Positions 17,389 to 26,106 of a DNA stretch of 41,742 nt are shown one piece after another. This DNA comes from Nitrospira sp. GTDB lineage: Bacteria > Nitrospirota > Thermodesulfovibrionia > Thermodesulfovibrionales > SM23-35. Both the position numbers and the translations under genes were made by a program. The stretch is from NCBI GenBank assembly GCA_016873615.1, contig VGWX01000013.1, positions 1-41,742 of the forward strand. The letters run 5' to 3'. The first letter of the stretch is position 1, and each line of letters begins with the position of its first letter. The notes under the pieces are model-generated. The model saw only the letters and a list, made by a program, of their open reading frames with translations. It was not told where the DNA came from and searched no databases.

Positions 17389-17955
17389 TCAGCTTATTCT
17401 TATGACCCTTTTATCAGTAACAATTATATCCACCTTAACATCATGTTCTTCCGGAGTGATTGAATCTACTATCTGTTCTTCATACGCAATGGCGATTACC
17501 GGTATTTTCTTTTTTCTCTCAGCAAGCAGGGAATCATAATAACCGGCTCCGTACCCAAGCCTGTTTCCGGAATAATCAAATGCAGCCCCTGGTATAATAA
17601 CAAGATCGATATCATCAATAGAAACGATCCTTTCATCCGGCACAAACGGTTCAGGTATTCCCATAAACCCTGCATTTAATTCCTTCATATCTTTTAATTC
17701 ATAAAGCAGAAGCCTGTGCCCCTTTTTGTAAACCCTGGGAAGTATAAGATTCTTGCCTGTTTTGAGTGTCTGCTTTATCATGCTGTGCGTCTCTACTTCT
17801 GACCTGAATGACGCATAGAAAAGTATTTTTTTTGCATCAAGAAATTCAGAAAGAGTGTATAGCGAATTTCTGATAAGCAAATCTTTTTCTGCTTTTATGG
17901 CATGAGGAATCTGATCCCTTTTTGACAGGATTTTTTTCCTTATGGCTTTTTTCAT
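17389..17955 (-). CDS. ygfA: 5-formyltetrahydrofolate cyclo-ligase
   Basis: A 188-residue enzyme that converts 5-formyl-H4folate to methenyl-H4folate with ATP, rescuing a dead-end folate. Signatures are the basic N-terminal start (KKAIRKKILSKRDQIP), YASFRSEVETHSMI, LILPRVYK, and the C-terminal loop NRLGYGAGYYDSLLA, followed by AIAYEEQIVDSI. It is another folate gene near folE/folD but separated from them by a 144-nt gap (17245-17388) with no evident feature. Its ATG overlaps the stop of a short transporter-tail ORF. Confidence 0.94.
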   Translation of the reverse strand: MKKAIRKKILSKRDQIPHAIKAEKDLLIRNSLYTLSEFLDAKKILFYASFRSEVETHSMIKQTLKTGKNLILPRVYKKGHRLLLYELKDMKELNAGFMGIPEPFVPDERIVSIDDIDLVIIPGAAFDYSGNRLGYGAGYYDSLLAERKKKIPVIAIAYEEQIVDSITPEEHDVKVDIIVTDKRVIRIS

Positions 17956-18113
17956 CAGATTTTACCTGCAATTAAAACAACCGCATACATAAGATATAAT
18001 ACTCCTCCGAAAAGCATTGTATAAGGTGTAAGTCGTTTTCTGAAAACTATTTCCATGAGAACCACCGATGCTGATATAAGCGCTATTAAATATGAGTATA
18101 CCTTTGATAAGAC
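17955..18113 (-). pseudogene. transporter C-terminal tail remnant (EamA-like)
   Basis: Immediately after the TAG that ends the stress-protein pseudogene, the same frame stays open for 52 codons. It encodes two hydrophobic segments flanking a short polar loop: YLIALISASVVLMEIVF, RKRLTPYTM, then LFGGVLYLMYAVVLIAG. The order resembles the last two helices of EamA/DMT transporters (LTPYT followed by GGVL). The only internal ATG (18056) gives 33 residues. The TGA overlaps the ATG of the cyclo-ligase. This looks like the 3' end of a transporter gene whose front was deleted, though a functional membrane microprotein is not excluded. Confidence 0.5.
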
Positions 18114-18646
18114 CTACTTTGAAGAAAGAACATCCTTTAATTCCAGGGCTGTTTTCAATGCCGTCCCGGACATATCAGAGAAATCAATTGGACAGAGAAT
18201 TTTCTTAATATGCACGGAGCCGGTTTTTAAAGTCTCTGACTTTGAGCCGCGTACAACCAGCATGGGCATCTTCAGGCTTTTAATAAGTTTTTCAGAACTG
18301 CTCCTCCTGATTGCATGCGATACAAAACCGAGAACAAGCATATCCGCGTCTGTCTTTTTTGCTGCTGCCTGAAATGATTCCTGAAGCCTTCCAACCAATA
18401 ATTTCAGTTGTTGAACTGATGCCGCTATCACTCAATTGTTTTTTCAGTTCCTCAATTTTCTCCTCTGCAACCTTTTTTTCTTGTTCTATATATGGCATGA
18501 GATACGCCGGTGGTGTTGTCAGGTAGTCGATTACGTAGAGAATATTTACAGAAGCGCCAAATATCTTTGCAAAATGAGAGGCATACGCAAGCACGCTCTG
18601 AATCTCTTCCAAAATCAATGCCTGCCAATATTTTTTCTATTTTCAT
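18114..18646 (-). pseudogene. frameshifted universal stress protein (UspA family)
   Basis: The UspA start MKIEKILAGIDFGRDSE is in one frame. The next part (VLAYASHFAKIFGASVNILYVID) needs a shift near 18598. The third part (VGRLQESFQAAAKKTDADMLVLGFVSHAIRR) needs another near 18400. Each is explained by one extra base. After the first Usp domain a second begins (VHIKKILCPIDFSDMSGTALK) but ends after about 30 residues at a TAG. A working tandem Usp of about 280 residues is therefore broken at three points. Sequencing error could explain the shifts but not the truncated second domain. It lies 8 nt after the CooC-like gene. Confidence 0.8.
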
Positions 18647-18654
18647 AATCTGAA

Positions 18655-19428
18655 CTACAACTCTCTCTCCATGTTTTTCTTTAAATCCCTCACTGCATTG
18701 ACTGTTTCGCTGGAATAGAGATACGGGGAAAAGCCTTTCATATCAGCCTCCATAATGGCATGATTAAAGGCAATTGACCCGAGAAATTCAATCCCTTTTA
18801 TATTGTCCTTTATAAAGGAGATATCTTCAGGCCCTCTTACTTTATTTGCAACGACAAATACTTTGCGTACGCCAAGACCGTTTGCCATTTTAAAAACTGT
18901 CTTTGCTGTCTGCAGGCTCCTCTGGCCTGGTTCAACAACCACTATAAAAACATCAACAGACTCTGCAGTCCCCCTTGTGAGATGTTCTATGCCTGCCTCC
19001 ATGTCAACAATAACCACTTCACTCCTGTCAACGATAAGATGTTTCAGCAGGCTGCGCAAGAGTACGTTTTCCGGGCAATAACACCCTGATGCTGCAGCCT
19101 TTAACTTACCCATCGTCAGAAGAGTAATCCCTTTCAGCCGATAGCCTATGCCTTCAGGAAGGTCATCTACCTTTGGATTCATCTTGTATATACCGCCTGT
19201 TTTTCCCGGTCTTGTCCCTGTCCTTTCCTCAATAAGATCCGCCATATCTGCTATCGGTCTGATTTTTTCTGCCTCTTCTATTGGAATACCGAGGGCAGAT
19301 GCGAGGTTTGCGTCAGGGTCGGCATCAACAGCAATAACCCTTTTACCTTCTTCTGCATAAATATGGGCCAGCAAAGATGCAAGCGTAGTCTTGCCGACAC
19401 CGCCCTTCCCTGTTATTGCTATCTTCAT
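18655..19428 (-). CDS. cooC: CooC/AcsF-like nickel-insertion ATPase
   Basis: A 257-residue MinD/ParA-type P-loop ATPase. The Walker A motif is GKGGVGKTTLAS (about 7-18), the switch region is VDADPDANLASALG, and the Walker B-like segment is VVIVDMEAGIEHLTRGT. The DMEAG/EHLTRGT segment and a cysteine pair (GCYCPEN, about 117) are typical of the CooC family, which loads Ni into carbon monoxide dehydrogenase. The CODH/ACS genes are not in this window, but the methyl-branch genes here make that role likely. Other MinD-like maturation ATPases remain possible. Confidence 0.85.
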   Translation of the reverse strand: MKIAITGKGGVGKTTLASLLAHIYAEEGKRVIAVDADPDANLASALGIPIEEAEKIRPIADMADLIEERTGTRPGKTGGIYKMNPKVDDLPEGIGYRLKGITLLTMGKLKAAASGCYCPENVLLRSLLKHLIVDRSEVVIVDMEAGIEHLTRGTAESVDVFIVVVEPGQRSLQTAKTVFKMANGLGVRKVFVVANKVRGPEDISFIKDNIKGIEFLGSIAFNHAIMEADMKGFSPYLYSSETVNAVRDLKKNMEREL

Positions 19429-19470
19429 AAGATATTATTCAAACGTTGCAAAAGATTTTTTTGATAACGA

Positions 19471-19627
19471 GGGCAGGTATGCTGAAAAAGGCCTGTAGCA
19501 ACTCCTTATAGACATATGGAATGGCCTGCCAGCCTTCTGCCGTAATATACAAACTGTGATATTTGCAGTCATGTGTATTATAAAAGAATTCTCGTTGCAT
19601 TACAGGGTTTTTTCAGCATATCTGCCC
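19471..19627. repeat. 157-bp long imperfect palindrome
   Basis: Intergenic between hisB and the CooC-like gene. The left arm GGGCAGGTATGCTGAAAAA (19471-19489) and right arm TTTTTTCAGCATATCTGCCC (19608-19627) are inverted. Complementarity continues inward through CCTGTA/GCAAC against GTTGCATTACAGG and further into AT-rich arms. The whole could form one long hairpin. Length and terminal motif resemble the 3970-4125 element. No coding capacity is seen. Confidence 0.6.
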
Positions 19628-19653
19628 TTGCTTTAAACAACTAATGGAATTAC

Positions 19654-20244
19654 TTAACCCAAAACCCTTTTTGTTGAAGGCACACCCTTAACTCTCGGAT
19701 CAACAACTACCGCCTGTCTGAGCGCTCTGCCTAATGCCTTGAAAATCGCTTCTATTATGTGATGTGTATTTCTGCCATAGGGAGACATAACATGGAGGGT
19801 TATACTGCTGTTGCTCGCAAATGCCTGGAGAAAGTCCTCGATAAGATCAGGTTCAAAATTCTTTATCTTGCTCTTCTTCGGTATCTCGACTTTATACACC
19901 AGATAAGGTCTTCCGCTGATATCGATACTTACCATGGCAAGCGCCTCATCCATAGGAACGGCTGCCTGACCATATCTTGTAATCCCCTGCATATTTCCAA
20001 GCGCCTCTTTCATAGCTTTACCGAGCACAATGCCTATGTCTTCAACAGTGTGATGAAAGTCTATATCTATATCTCCCTTTGCTTTTATCCTCATATCAAG
20101 AAGCCCGTGCTTGCTCATTAATGAAAGCATATGATCAAGGAACGGGATGGAAGTGTCTATAGCATATTTACCCTCACCATCAAGATTTAGACTCAGCCTG
20201 ATATCCGTCTCTTTTGTTTTTCTCTCTACCTTAGCTGTTCTCAT
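19654..20244 (-). CDS. hisB: imidazoleglycerol-phosphate dehydratase
   Basis: The histidine-synthesis step converting IGP to imidazole-acetol phosphate. The 196 residues are a monofunctional HisB with both metal-binding repeats, [11 protein letters not shown] (about 63-73) and [20 protein letters not shown] (about 160-179), and the starting [20 protein letters not shown]. It is followed upstream by hisC, 16 nt away, forming a small his operon fragment. The rest of the pathway is not in the window. Confidence 0.96.
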   Translation of the reverse strand: MRTAKVERKTKETDIRLSLNLDGEGKYAIDTSIPFLDHMLSLMSKHGLLDMRIKAKGDIDIDFHHTVEDIGIVLGKAMKEALGNMQGITRYGQAAVPMDEALAMVSIDISGRPYLVYKVEIPKKSKIKNFEPDLIEDFLQAFASNSSITLHVMSPYGRNTHHIIEAIFKALGRALRQAVVVDPRVKGVPSTKRVLG

Positions 20245-20260
20245 TTATACCTCATGTTTT

Positions 20261-21292
20261 TTAACTATCCTTCAATGCCTTAAGAAATAGTATGTTTTCC
20301 TGCGGGGTGCCGACAGTCACCCTGAGACAACCATCAATAATACCTTTCATGTTTCTTACAAGCACTCCCCTCCTGAGAAGGTTATTGTAAACCATATCAG
20401 GGTCATTGACTCTGAACAATATAAAATTTGCCTCAGATGGATATGGCCTTATGCCCTTTATTTTTAAAAGTTCCTTAAATAGCTTACCTCTCTCTGAAAT
20501 GATGGATTTTATATGTCCTTTCAATAATGTCTTCTTTTTAATAACCTCAGCAGCAATGGCCTGTGAAAAAGAATTGAGATTGAATGGCAGCCTCACCTTG
20601 TTGACCTCATTGATTATCTCTTCCCTTGCTATCAGGAAACCCACCCGCAGACCTGCAAGCCCTATCTTGCTTAATGTCCTCATGATGATAAGGTTTTCAT
20701 AATCATTGAGAAAAGGGATAAAACCTCTTTCGCTCGCGAACGGCTGATATGCCTCATCAACCACAACAAGAGATGTTGATGAGCCTGCCTCGATAATTTT
20801 CAGTATATTTTCTGTGGAAAAACAGTTGCCGGTAGGATTATTCGGTGTGCTTAAAAAGATCAGCCCCGGTTTTTCTCTGCGTATTCTCATGAGTATATTC
20901 CGACTATCAAGGTCGAATTCTTCATTGAGCGGAATCGCAATCCTTTTTTCCCCGAGCGCCTGAGAGATTATGCCATACATTAAAAAAGTAGGAACCGGAT
21001 ATAAGACAGGGCCACCAAATGTGGTAACAAGCTGATAAATCAGCTCATCTGATCCATTGCCCTGGAGGATGTTTTCAGGTTTTACTCTGAATTCCCTTGC
21101 AATAAGTTCCCTGAGACCTCTTGCTTCAGGATCAGGATATCTGTTTGTCTTTATAGACTTCACCGTCTTGAATGCATCCGAAAAACTATAAGGGCTTTCA
21201 TTTGCGTCAAGTTTCACTTTGCAGGGGATATCCTTTGCAGAGTAAGCTCTCAAAGAAAACACATTCGGTCTAACGAATTCCCTGATGTTCAT
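20261..21292 (-). CDS. hisC: histidinol-phosphate aminotransferase
   Basis: A PLP enzyme of fold type I, 343 residues, that transaminates imidazole-acetol phosphate. Key segments are KLDANESPY (substrate/N-terminal arm), NILQGNGSDELIYQL, LSTPNNPTGN, VVDEAYQPFA (Asp contacting PLP) and the PLP lysine in RTLSKIGLAGLRVGF (about 209). It directly precedes hisB, the enzyme before it in the pathway. The start gives the usual N-terminus, with 21 nt to the upstream metallo-hydrolase. Confidence 0.95.
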   Translation of the reverse strand: MNIREFVRPNVFSLRAYSAKDIPCKVKLDANESPYSFSDAFKTVKSIKTNRYPDPEARGLRELIAREFRVKPENILQGNGSDELIYQLVTTFGGPVLYPVPTFLMYGIISQALGEKRIAIPLNEEFDLDSRNILMRIRREKPGLIFLSTPNNPTGNCFSTENILKIIEAGSSTSLVVVDEAYQPFASERGFIPFLNDYENLIIMRTLSKIGLAGLRVGFLIAREEIINEVNKVRLPFNLNSFSQAIAAEVIKKKTLLKGHIKSIISERGKLFKELLKIKGIRPYPSEANFILFRVNDPDMVYNNLLRRGVLVRNMKGIIDGCLRVTVGTPQENILFLKALKDS

Positions 21293-21313
21293 AGCAAAAG
21301 AATTATACCATTA

Positions 21314-22081
21314 TCAGACGGTAAGCGTATCTCCGTCGTGCAGAAGCCTGATGTTATTTATTTTCAGCCTTTCGATCTGACAGCCTATTGATTTAAAATA
21401 CTGAGGTTTTGGATGGGTGATGTAGATGCGTTCAGGCATGCTTTTCATCCTCATGAGCTCCTTTTTCAATAACTCAGGGGTCAGATGTCCTGTCTTTAAC
21501 GCAAGCTCATTCATGCTGTTTGGAAAAGATACATCGATAATAAGACAGTGGATCTGTTTGTGCTTCATCTTTTCCCATGTCTTCGGACAGGGTCCTGTAT
21601 CCCCCGTATAGAAGAACCGCTTACCGTTTTTGTCTTCAACCAGATAGCCGACAGCAGGAACAGTATGATTTACTTTATGGGGGGTAATCAAATATCCGTT
21701 TATTGCAATTCCCCTGTCAACCTTCAGTCCCTGCAGGTTGAGTATGGCATTAGCAGGATTCGGGATGATCGTAAAGTCCGGCCATACAGAGCTGTTAAAG
21801 AGATGTTTTTTGATCGTTTTGATAACAGGGGAAATACTGAAGATTGTTATCTGCTGTTTCTTTTTACCAACGATTATGTTATCAGCGAGGAACGGTATGC
21901 TCCGGATATGATCAAGATGGGCATGGGTAATGAAAATGCTTCTGATCTTCATCTGTGCCTGTTCATCAAGGATGTTGGTGATACTCCCAGCATCAAAAAG
22001 TATTTCATCATCGAGGAGAAAGCCGGGTGCATTATGTCCCGGGAATTCAGCGCCCGAACAGCCGATAACCTTGATTTTCAT
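21314..22081 (-). CDS. metallo-beta-lactamase-fold hydrolase, class-II PDE-like
   Basis: A 255-residue MBL-fold protein with the metal motif THAHLDHIRSIPFLADN (about 52-68), the later GDTGPC (second-metal Asp), a predicted ligand His in HLTPELL and THPKP near the C-terminus. The THAHLDHI segment followed by a small-residue stretch recalls class-II cyclic-nucleotide phosphodiesterases, which share the fold with RNase Z. RNase Z is less likely because no exosite arm is visible. The next gene upstream is a cyclic-nucleotide-binding/GAF sensor, so degradation of a cyclic nucleotide is plausible but unproven. Confidence 0.8.
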   Translation of the reverse strand: MKIKVIGCSGAEFPGHNAPGFLLDDEILFDAGSITNILDEQAQMKIRSIFITHAHLDHIRSIPFLADNIIVGKKKQQITIFSISPVIKTIKKHLFNSSVWPDFTIIPNPANAILNLQGLKVDRGIAINGYLITPHKVNHTVPAVGYLVEDKNGKRFFYTGDTGPCPKTWEKMKHKQIHCLIIDVSFPNSMNELALKTGHLTPELLKKELMRMKSMPERIYITHPKPQYFKSIGCQIERLKINNIRLLHDGDTLTV

Positions 22082-22177
22082 ATGTAGCTATTTTATAAAT
22101 ATCAAACGGCAATATCAATACCTGTTATTTGGTCCATCTCTGAACAGTAAAGGCAATTTTTCAGTTCTGTATTAATA

Positions 22178-23050
22178 TCAGCCCAACATATCCAGCATGG
22201 TAGCGTGCATGAGAACTTCATCGGCAACATTCCTGAGCCTTGAAAAATTCATTGCGTTTTCGATCGCTATAGACGCATACAAGGCTATAAAGCGTAATAA
22301 ATTTAAATCTTCAATGGTGAACAGGTTTTCTGAAATCCTGCTCATATTTATTACTCCAAAATGTGTGTTCCTGCCTTTGATGGGAACGCAGAGAACAGAA
22401 TTAATGTCTGCTGACCCTTTTTTGTATCTTGGATCCATTGAAACATTATTGATTAGTTCTGCCCTGCCGGTTTTCAGAACGTCCCCGGCTATCCCTTCAC
22501 CTGCGTTCAGCTTTGTCTTTGGATTCCACTCTGTTCCAAAAGCTGCCTTAATTAGCAGCGCCTTTTCCTCATCACTGTAAAGCATGATCGACCCATTGTC
22601 AGCTTTAATGAAGTTTTTTGCTTCTTCCAGAATAAAACTACATGTCTCATCAACATTTACAAAGATCTGCAGGATATCTATCTTGCTTTTTCTTAGTTTT
22701 GTAAACTCTTCATCGAGCCTTCTTATCCTCCTGCTCATAGATTCGAGAGTTTTAAAGACCAGTGTTGGGTCTCTGTCTATTGTTTGGAAAAGTTTTTTCT
22801 TATCTATGCTTAAGATCCTCGCTTCATCCAAAGCTCCCGCAGTTGCTGAACGGGGCAGCCTGTCGAATAAAGCCATCTCTCCAAAAATTTCACCGCTCCC
22901 GAGAGTAGCAATCGTTATGTCTCCTGAAGGAGTCTTTTTCGTTATTCGCACCCTGCCTGACTGGATAACATACATCCTGTCACCTTCATCCCCCTCCTTG
23001 AAGATAAATTCCCCTTCACCATAAACTCTACCGAGTTCGCCGTCTTTCAT
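22178..23050 (-). CDS. cyclic-nucleotide-binding plus GAF domain protein
   Basis: A 290-residue soluble sensor without a DNA-binding or catalytic domain. The N-terminal cNMP-binding domain (about 5-115) shows GEFIFKEGDEGDRMYVIQSG and the phosphate-binding cassette FGEMALFDRLPRSATA. A helical linker leads to a GAF domain (about 135-275; NGSIMLYSDEEKALLIKAA, GEGIAGDVLKTGRAELI, SVLCVPI). It may integrate a cyclic nucleotide with a second small ligand and act through protein partners. It ends about 97 nt before the PDE-like gene. Confidence 0.88.
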   Translation of the reverse strand: MKDGELGRVYGEGEFIFKEGDEGDRMYVIQSGRVRITKKTPSGDITIATLGSGEIFGEMALFDRLPRSATAGALDEARILSIDKKKLFQTIDRDPTLVFKTLESMSRRIRRLDEEFTKLRKSKIDILQIFVNVDETCSFILEEAKNFIKADNGSIMLYSDEEKALLIKAAFGTEWNPKTKLNAGEGIAGDVLKTGRAELINNVSMDPRYKKGSADINSVLCVPIKGRNTHFGVINMSRISENLFTIEDLNLLRFIALYASIAIENAMNFSRLRNVADEVLMHATMLDMLG

Positions 23051-23062
23051 ATTAGACCACTA

Positions 23063-24373
23063 TCATATCCGAATACATCCTTTAAATATATCAAAAAACA
23101 TGGGGAAATTCATTGCTCTGCGAAATATGTCTTTGTACAGTTCGTTGCCGGTAAACATATCCCAGAGGACAGAGCTCAGTATCTTCTGAGAGGATGGCTC
23201 AAGCTGTTCTTTCTGAACAACCCTGAACATGCTTTTATTTAATGCTTTATGAACCTTGAATGCATCTGTTACTGCAAAGAGAACTTTTCCAAACTTGTTA
23301 TCGATTATGATATTTCTGTAGACAGGATAATATTCTTTCTGAAAATGCTGTTTACTCACACCATGAAACACAGCAGTTTTTGCAGCAGCCTTACCCATAA
23401 TATAAGCAGCGCCGAGCCCATCCTTAAAGAGCCTTGTTGATCCTGCATCTCCGCATAAGATTACCCTGTGGTTGAATGGAATTTTTGGCGCTCTCACATT
23501 CATTTTAGGCAAACACCTGCAATTGACTTTATAGGTTTCTGTCTTTGGAAGGATCGATTTTACAACCCTGTTATCGAGGAAATTGTTAACTGTATTCACG
23601 ACGATATCCTTCCCTAATATACAAACCGTCACATAAGTGCCTTTAGGAATCATTGCTGCAAATTTTACGCCTTTGATCGGGAGAAGAAACAAATGAACTG
23701 AGTTTCCAAAATATTCTGTTATGGCGCTACTGTGCGTACTGATCTCTGCAATTGCCGCTGTAACAGTCTCCGGCCTTCTGTATCCGAACCCCATATCCTC
23801 GAATATTTTGTATGTCCGGCTCTTTACACCTATAGCCCCAACTGCAAGATCAGGTTCCTGGATCCTCTGTCCCTTAGCAAAGAGGACGGGCCGTATATTG
23901 TTATATTCGATTCTGTCAATCTTTAAGGGATTATGAATCGCTCCTTCACTGACTGCCAGATCAAGGAGGAATCTATCAAAGCTTTCCTTGCCCTTTCCGA
24001 TTATCCCCTTCGGTCCTCCTCCTCTGTATACCGTAGCTATGGTTTTTTCATGAGACGGTGTTCCAATAAATACATTCCCATGATCCGTGTAAAGCCTGTA
24101 GGAATTGATACCCCTCTGTACGAGTGTCTCGGGAAGATTTATACCCTCAACAGCCAGTGTCTGGACAAGAAGTTCAGAGATTAGACCTCCGCATCTGTTA
24201 CAACCACGGGGGCCGTCTTTTGTAAAATCTTTGGGTTCATAGATAGTGACATTAAGCTCTTTCCCGATCATCTTTGCCATCTTTAGCGCAAAGATGCTGA
24301 AGAAAGATCCAGTAGGGCCTCCGCCTATAACAGCAATCTCCGAGCCGTTTTCCAAAACATACGGATCGGCCAT
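23063..24373 (-). CDS. geranylgeranyl-reductase-like FAD oxidoreductase
   Basis: A 436-residue flavoprotein with the N-terminal FAD site EIAVIGGGPTGSFFSIFALK (about 12-31), a CNRCGG motif near residue 58, a central GKGKESFDRFLLDLA and the second FAD motif VILCGDAGSTRLFKDGLGAAY (about 305-325). This is the pattern of the GGR/para-hydroxybenzoate hydroxylase group, where such enzymes reduce polyprenyl double bonds. The N-terminal CxxC pair is an extra metal- or redox-type site. Substrate cannot be told. It lies 12 nt before the cNMP/GAF gene and so is probably in the same transcript. Confidence 0.8.
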   Translation of the reverse strand: MADPYVLENGSEIAVIGGGPTGSFFSIFALKMAKMIGKELNVTIYEPKDFTKDGPRGCNRCGGLISELLVQTLAVEGINLPETLVQRGINSYRLYTDHGNVFIGTPSHEKTIATVYRGGGPKGIIGKGKESFDRFLLDLAVSEGAIHNPLKIDRIEYNNIRPVLFAKGQRIQEPDLAVGAIGVKSRTYKIFEDMGFGYRRPETVTAAIAEISTHSSAITEYFGNSVHLFLLPIKGVKFAAMIPKGTYVTVCILGKDIVVNTVNNFLDNRVVKSILPKTETYKVNCRCLPKMNVRAPKIPFNHRVILCGDAGSTRLFKDGLGAAYIMGKAAAKTAVFHGVSKQHFQKEYYPVYRNIIIDNKFGKVLFAVTDAFKVHKALNKSMFRVVQKEQLEPSSQKILSSVLWDMFTGNELYKDIFRRAMNFPMFFDIFKGCIRI

Positions 24374-24448
24374 AATATCCCCCCAAAACGCGCTGATTTT
24401 TTTAATTATTTACTTATAAAGCCTTGTTATTTGTCAAGTAAGATGTGA

Positions 24449-24477
24449 AAGGGGCGGACTTTAAATGTCCGCCCCTT
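24449..24477. terminator. hairpin, probable transcription terminator
   Basis: A perfect 11-bp stem, AAGGGGCGGAC and GTCCGCCCCTT, with a 7-nt loop, located 15 nt after the htrA stop. The T-run on the transcribed (minus) side is short (TTT then CACATC), so it may be a weak intrinsic terminator or an RNA-stabilising end. Confidence 0.65.
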
Positions 24478-24491
24478 GATCTAATGAACTA

Positions 24492-25952
24492 TTATTTATC
24501 CGAAAGGGTGATGTAGAGAGATGACCCGCCTCTGAACACAAGAAGCAGGATATCGCTTTCCGGTTTTATTCTGGAGACAACTTTCTCATATTCCACGACA
24601 TTGGTTATCTTCTGTCTGTTTATCTCCTGTATCACATCTCCCTGAAGAAGCATTGTGGCAGCATTACTATCCTCATCGACATCTGAAACAATAACCCCTT
24701 TCAGTTTCTTGGGAAGCCTGAGTTTACCGGACATTTCGAGTGTAAGCTCCTGTACAGACACCCCTTTCAAAAGGTTGTTATATTCGGCTTTTGAGGATTT
24801 CTGCATATCTGCGGGCAATTCACTTATAGTAGCCTTCTTTATTTCCATCGTGTTTTCCCTGATAATCTTCAAACTTATTTCCTTGTTAGGCGGTGTATTG
24901 GCAACCATGTTGCGTAATTGAGTCGGTTCTTCGATCTTTTTCCCATCAAACTCAATTATTACGTCTCCCCTCTGCAAGCCTGCTTTTTCTGCAGGACCGC
25001 TCTCAACAACGTCCCCGACAAGAACTCCTTTCTCCTCTTTAAGATTGAACTGTTTTGCAAGATCCGGGGTTAAGCTCTGTATCGTCACTCCAAGCCATCC
25101 TCTTGTCACCTTTCCTTTGGTTCTCAGGCTGTCCATAACTGTCTTTGCCATATTCGTCGGCACAGCAAAACCGATTCCCTGATAACCTCCGCTTGTGCTG
25201 AAAATGGCGGTATTAATACCGACGAGTTCTCCTTTGACATTCACCAGCGCTCCTCCCGAATTACCTGGATTTATCGCAGCATCTGTCTGTATGAAATCCT
25301 CATAATCAGCAATACCCACATTAGCCCTTCCAACAGCGCTTACTATGCCCATTGTCACTGTCTGACTTAAGCCGTAAGGACTCCCGATCGCAAGCACTGT
25401 CTCACCAACTCTCAATGCATCGGAGTCTCCCCATTTTATCGTAGGAAGGTTATCAGCCTCTATTTTTATAATACCTATATCTGTCATAGCATCATTACCG
25501 ACAATCTTACCTTTAAATTCCCTCTTGTCTGAAAGCGTTACCTTTATCTCATCAGCGCCCTGAATTACATGGTTTGCCGTCAAGATATACCCCGTCGGAT
25601 CAACAATCACACCAGAGCCGAGGTTTGCGGATTTGCGTTCCTTCGGCATCTTGAACTGATCTCCGAAAAATCTCCTGAAAAAAGGATCATCAAGAAATGG
25701 ATTCGCGCCGCCCTGTGTCTTTACTGTTTTTGTTATTGATATATTTACTACAGCAGGTCTCACTGCGCCAACAAGTTCTGCAGTCGCCTGACCAATCTTT
25801 GATAACATATCCATTGACTGCTGAGAAATTTCTGAATTACCTGCAAAAGAGTATGTCCATGCTCCGCAGCTGAGTAAAACGATCAGTCCTGAAATAAGCA
25901 GTGCCTTTACTGAAGTTATAAACGACCCTTGCATCTTTCTCTTTAAAAACAT
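24492..25952 (-). CDS. htrA: HtrA/DegP periplasmic serine protease
   Basis: A 486-residue envelope protease/chaperone. A basic start and hydrophobic stretch (ALLISGLIVLLSCGAWTYSFA, about 17-37) form the signal peptide. The catalytic triad is visible: His in ILTANHVI, Asp in AMTDIGIIKIE, Ser in INPGNSGGALVN. Two PDZ domains follow (RGWLGVTIQSLTPDL from about 290 and KGVSVQELTLEMSG from about 395). Length and order match DegP/DegQ. It is transcribed alone, with a hairpin at its end, and divergently from the YchF-like gene. Stress induction is expected but no sigma-E-type promoter was identified. Confidence 0.94.
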   Translation of the reverse strand: MFLKRKMQGSFITSVKALLISGLIVLLSCGAWTYSFAGNSEISQQSMDMLSKIGQATAELVGAVRPAVVNISITKTVKTQGGANPFLDDPFFRRFFGDQFKMPKERKSANLGSGVIVDPTGYILTANHVIQGADEIKVTLSDKREFKGKIVGNDAMTDIGIIKIEADNLPTIKWGDSDALRVGETVLAIGSPYGLSQTVTMGIVSAVGRANVGIADYEDFIQTDAAINPGNSGGALVNVKGELVGINTAIFSTSGGYQGIGFAVPTNMAKTVMDSLRTKGKVTRGWLGVTIQSLTPDLAKQFNLKEEKGVLVGDVVESGPAEKAGLQRGDVIIEFDGKKIEEPTQLRNMVANTPPNKEISLKIIRENTMEIKKATISELPADMQKSSKAEYNNLLKGVSVQELTLEMSGKLRLPKKLKGVIVSDVDEDSNAATMLLQGDVIQEINRQKITNVVEYEKVVSRIKPESDILLLVFRGGSSLYITLSDK

Positions 25953-26106
25953 TTTACCTCCTGTTATTATATTTAGTAATATATTTTACTATAAAACTTA
26001 TGATATTTTTATCAAGATGCAAGTTTGCTCCTGATAATATCCACATAAAGATCACAAGAATTTCATAAGCAAGACCGCTTTAAATTCTACGGAAAGGAAA
26101 TATTAA

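Noticed and set aside
17955-18646. Amber-codon (TAG) readthrough joining the stress protein to membrane helices
   Set aside because: The Usp part is itself frameshifted and truncated, so decay after a deletion is far more likely than programmed recoding.
24449-24477. Operator or riboswitch at the GC-rich hairpin
   Set aside because: It is placed just after the htrA stop and far from the next start. A transcript-end role fits better.
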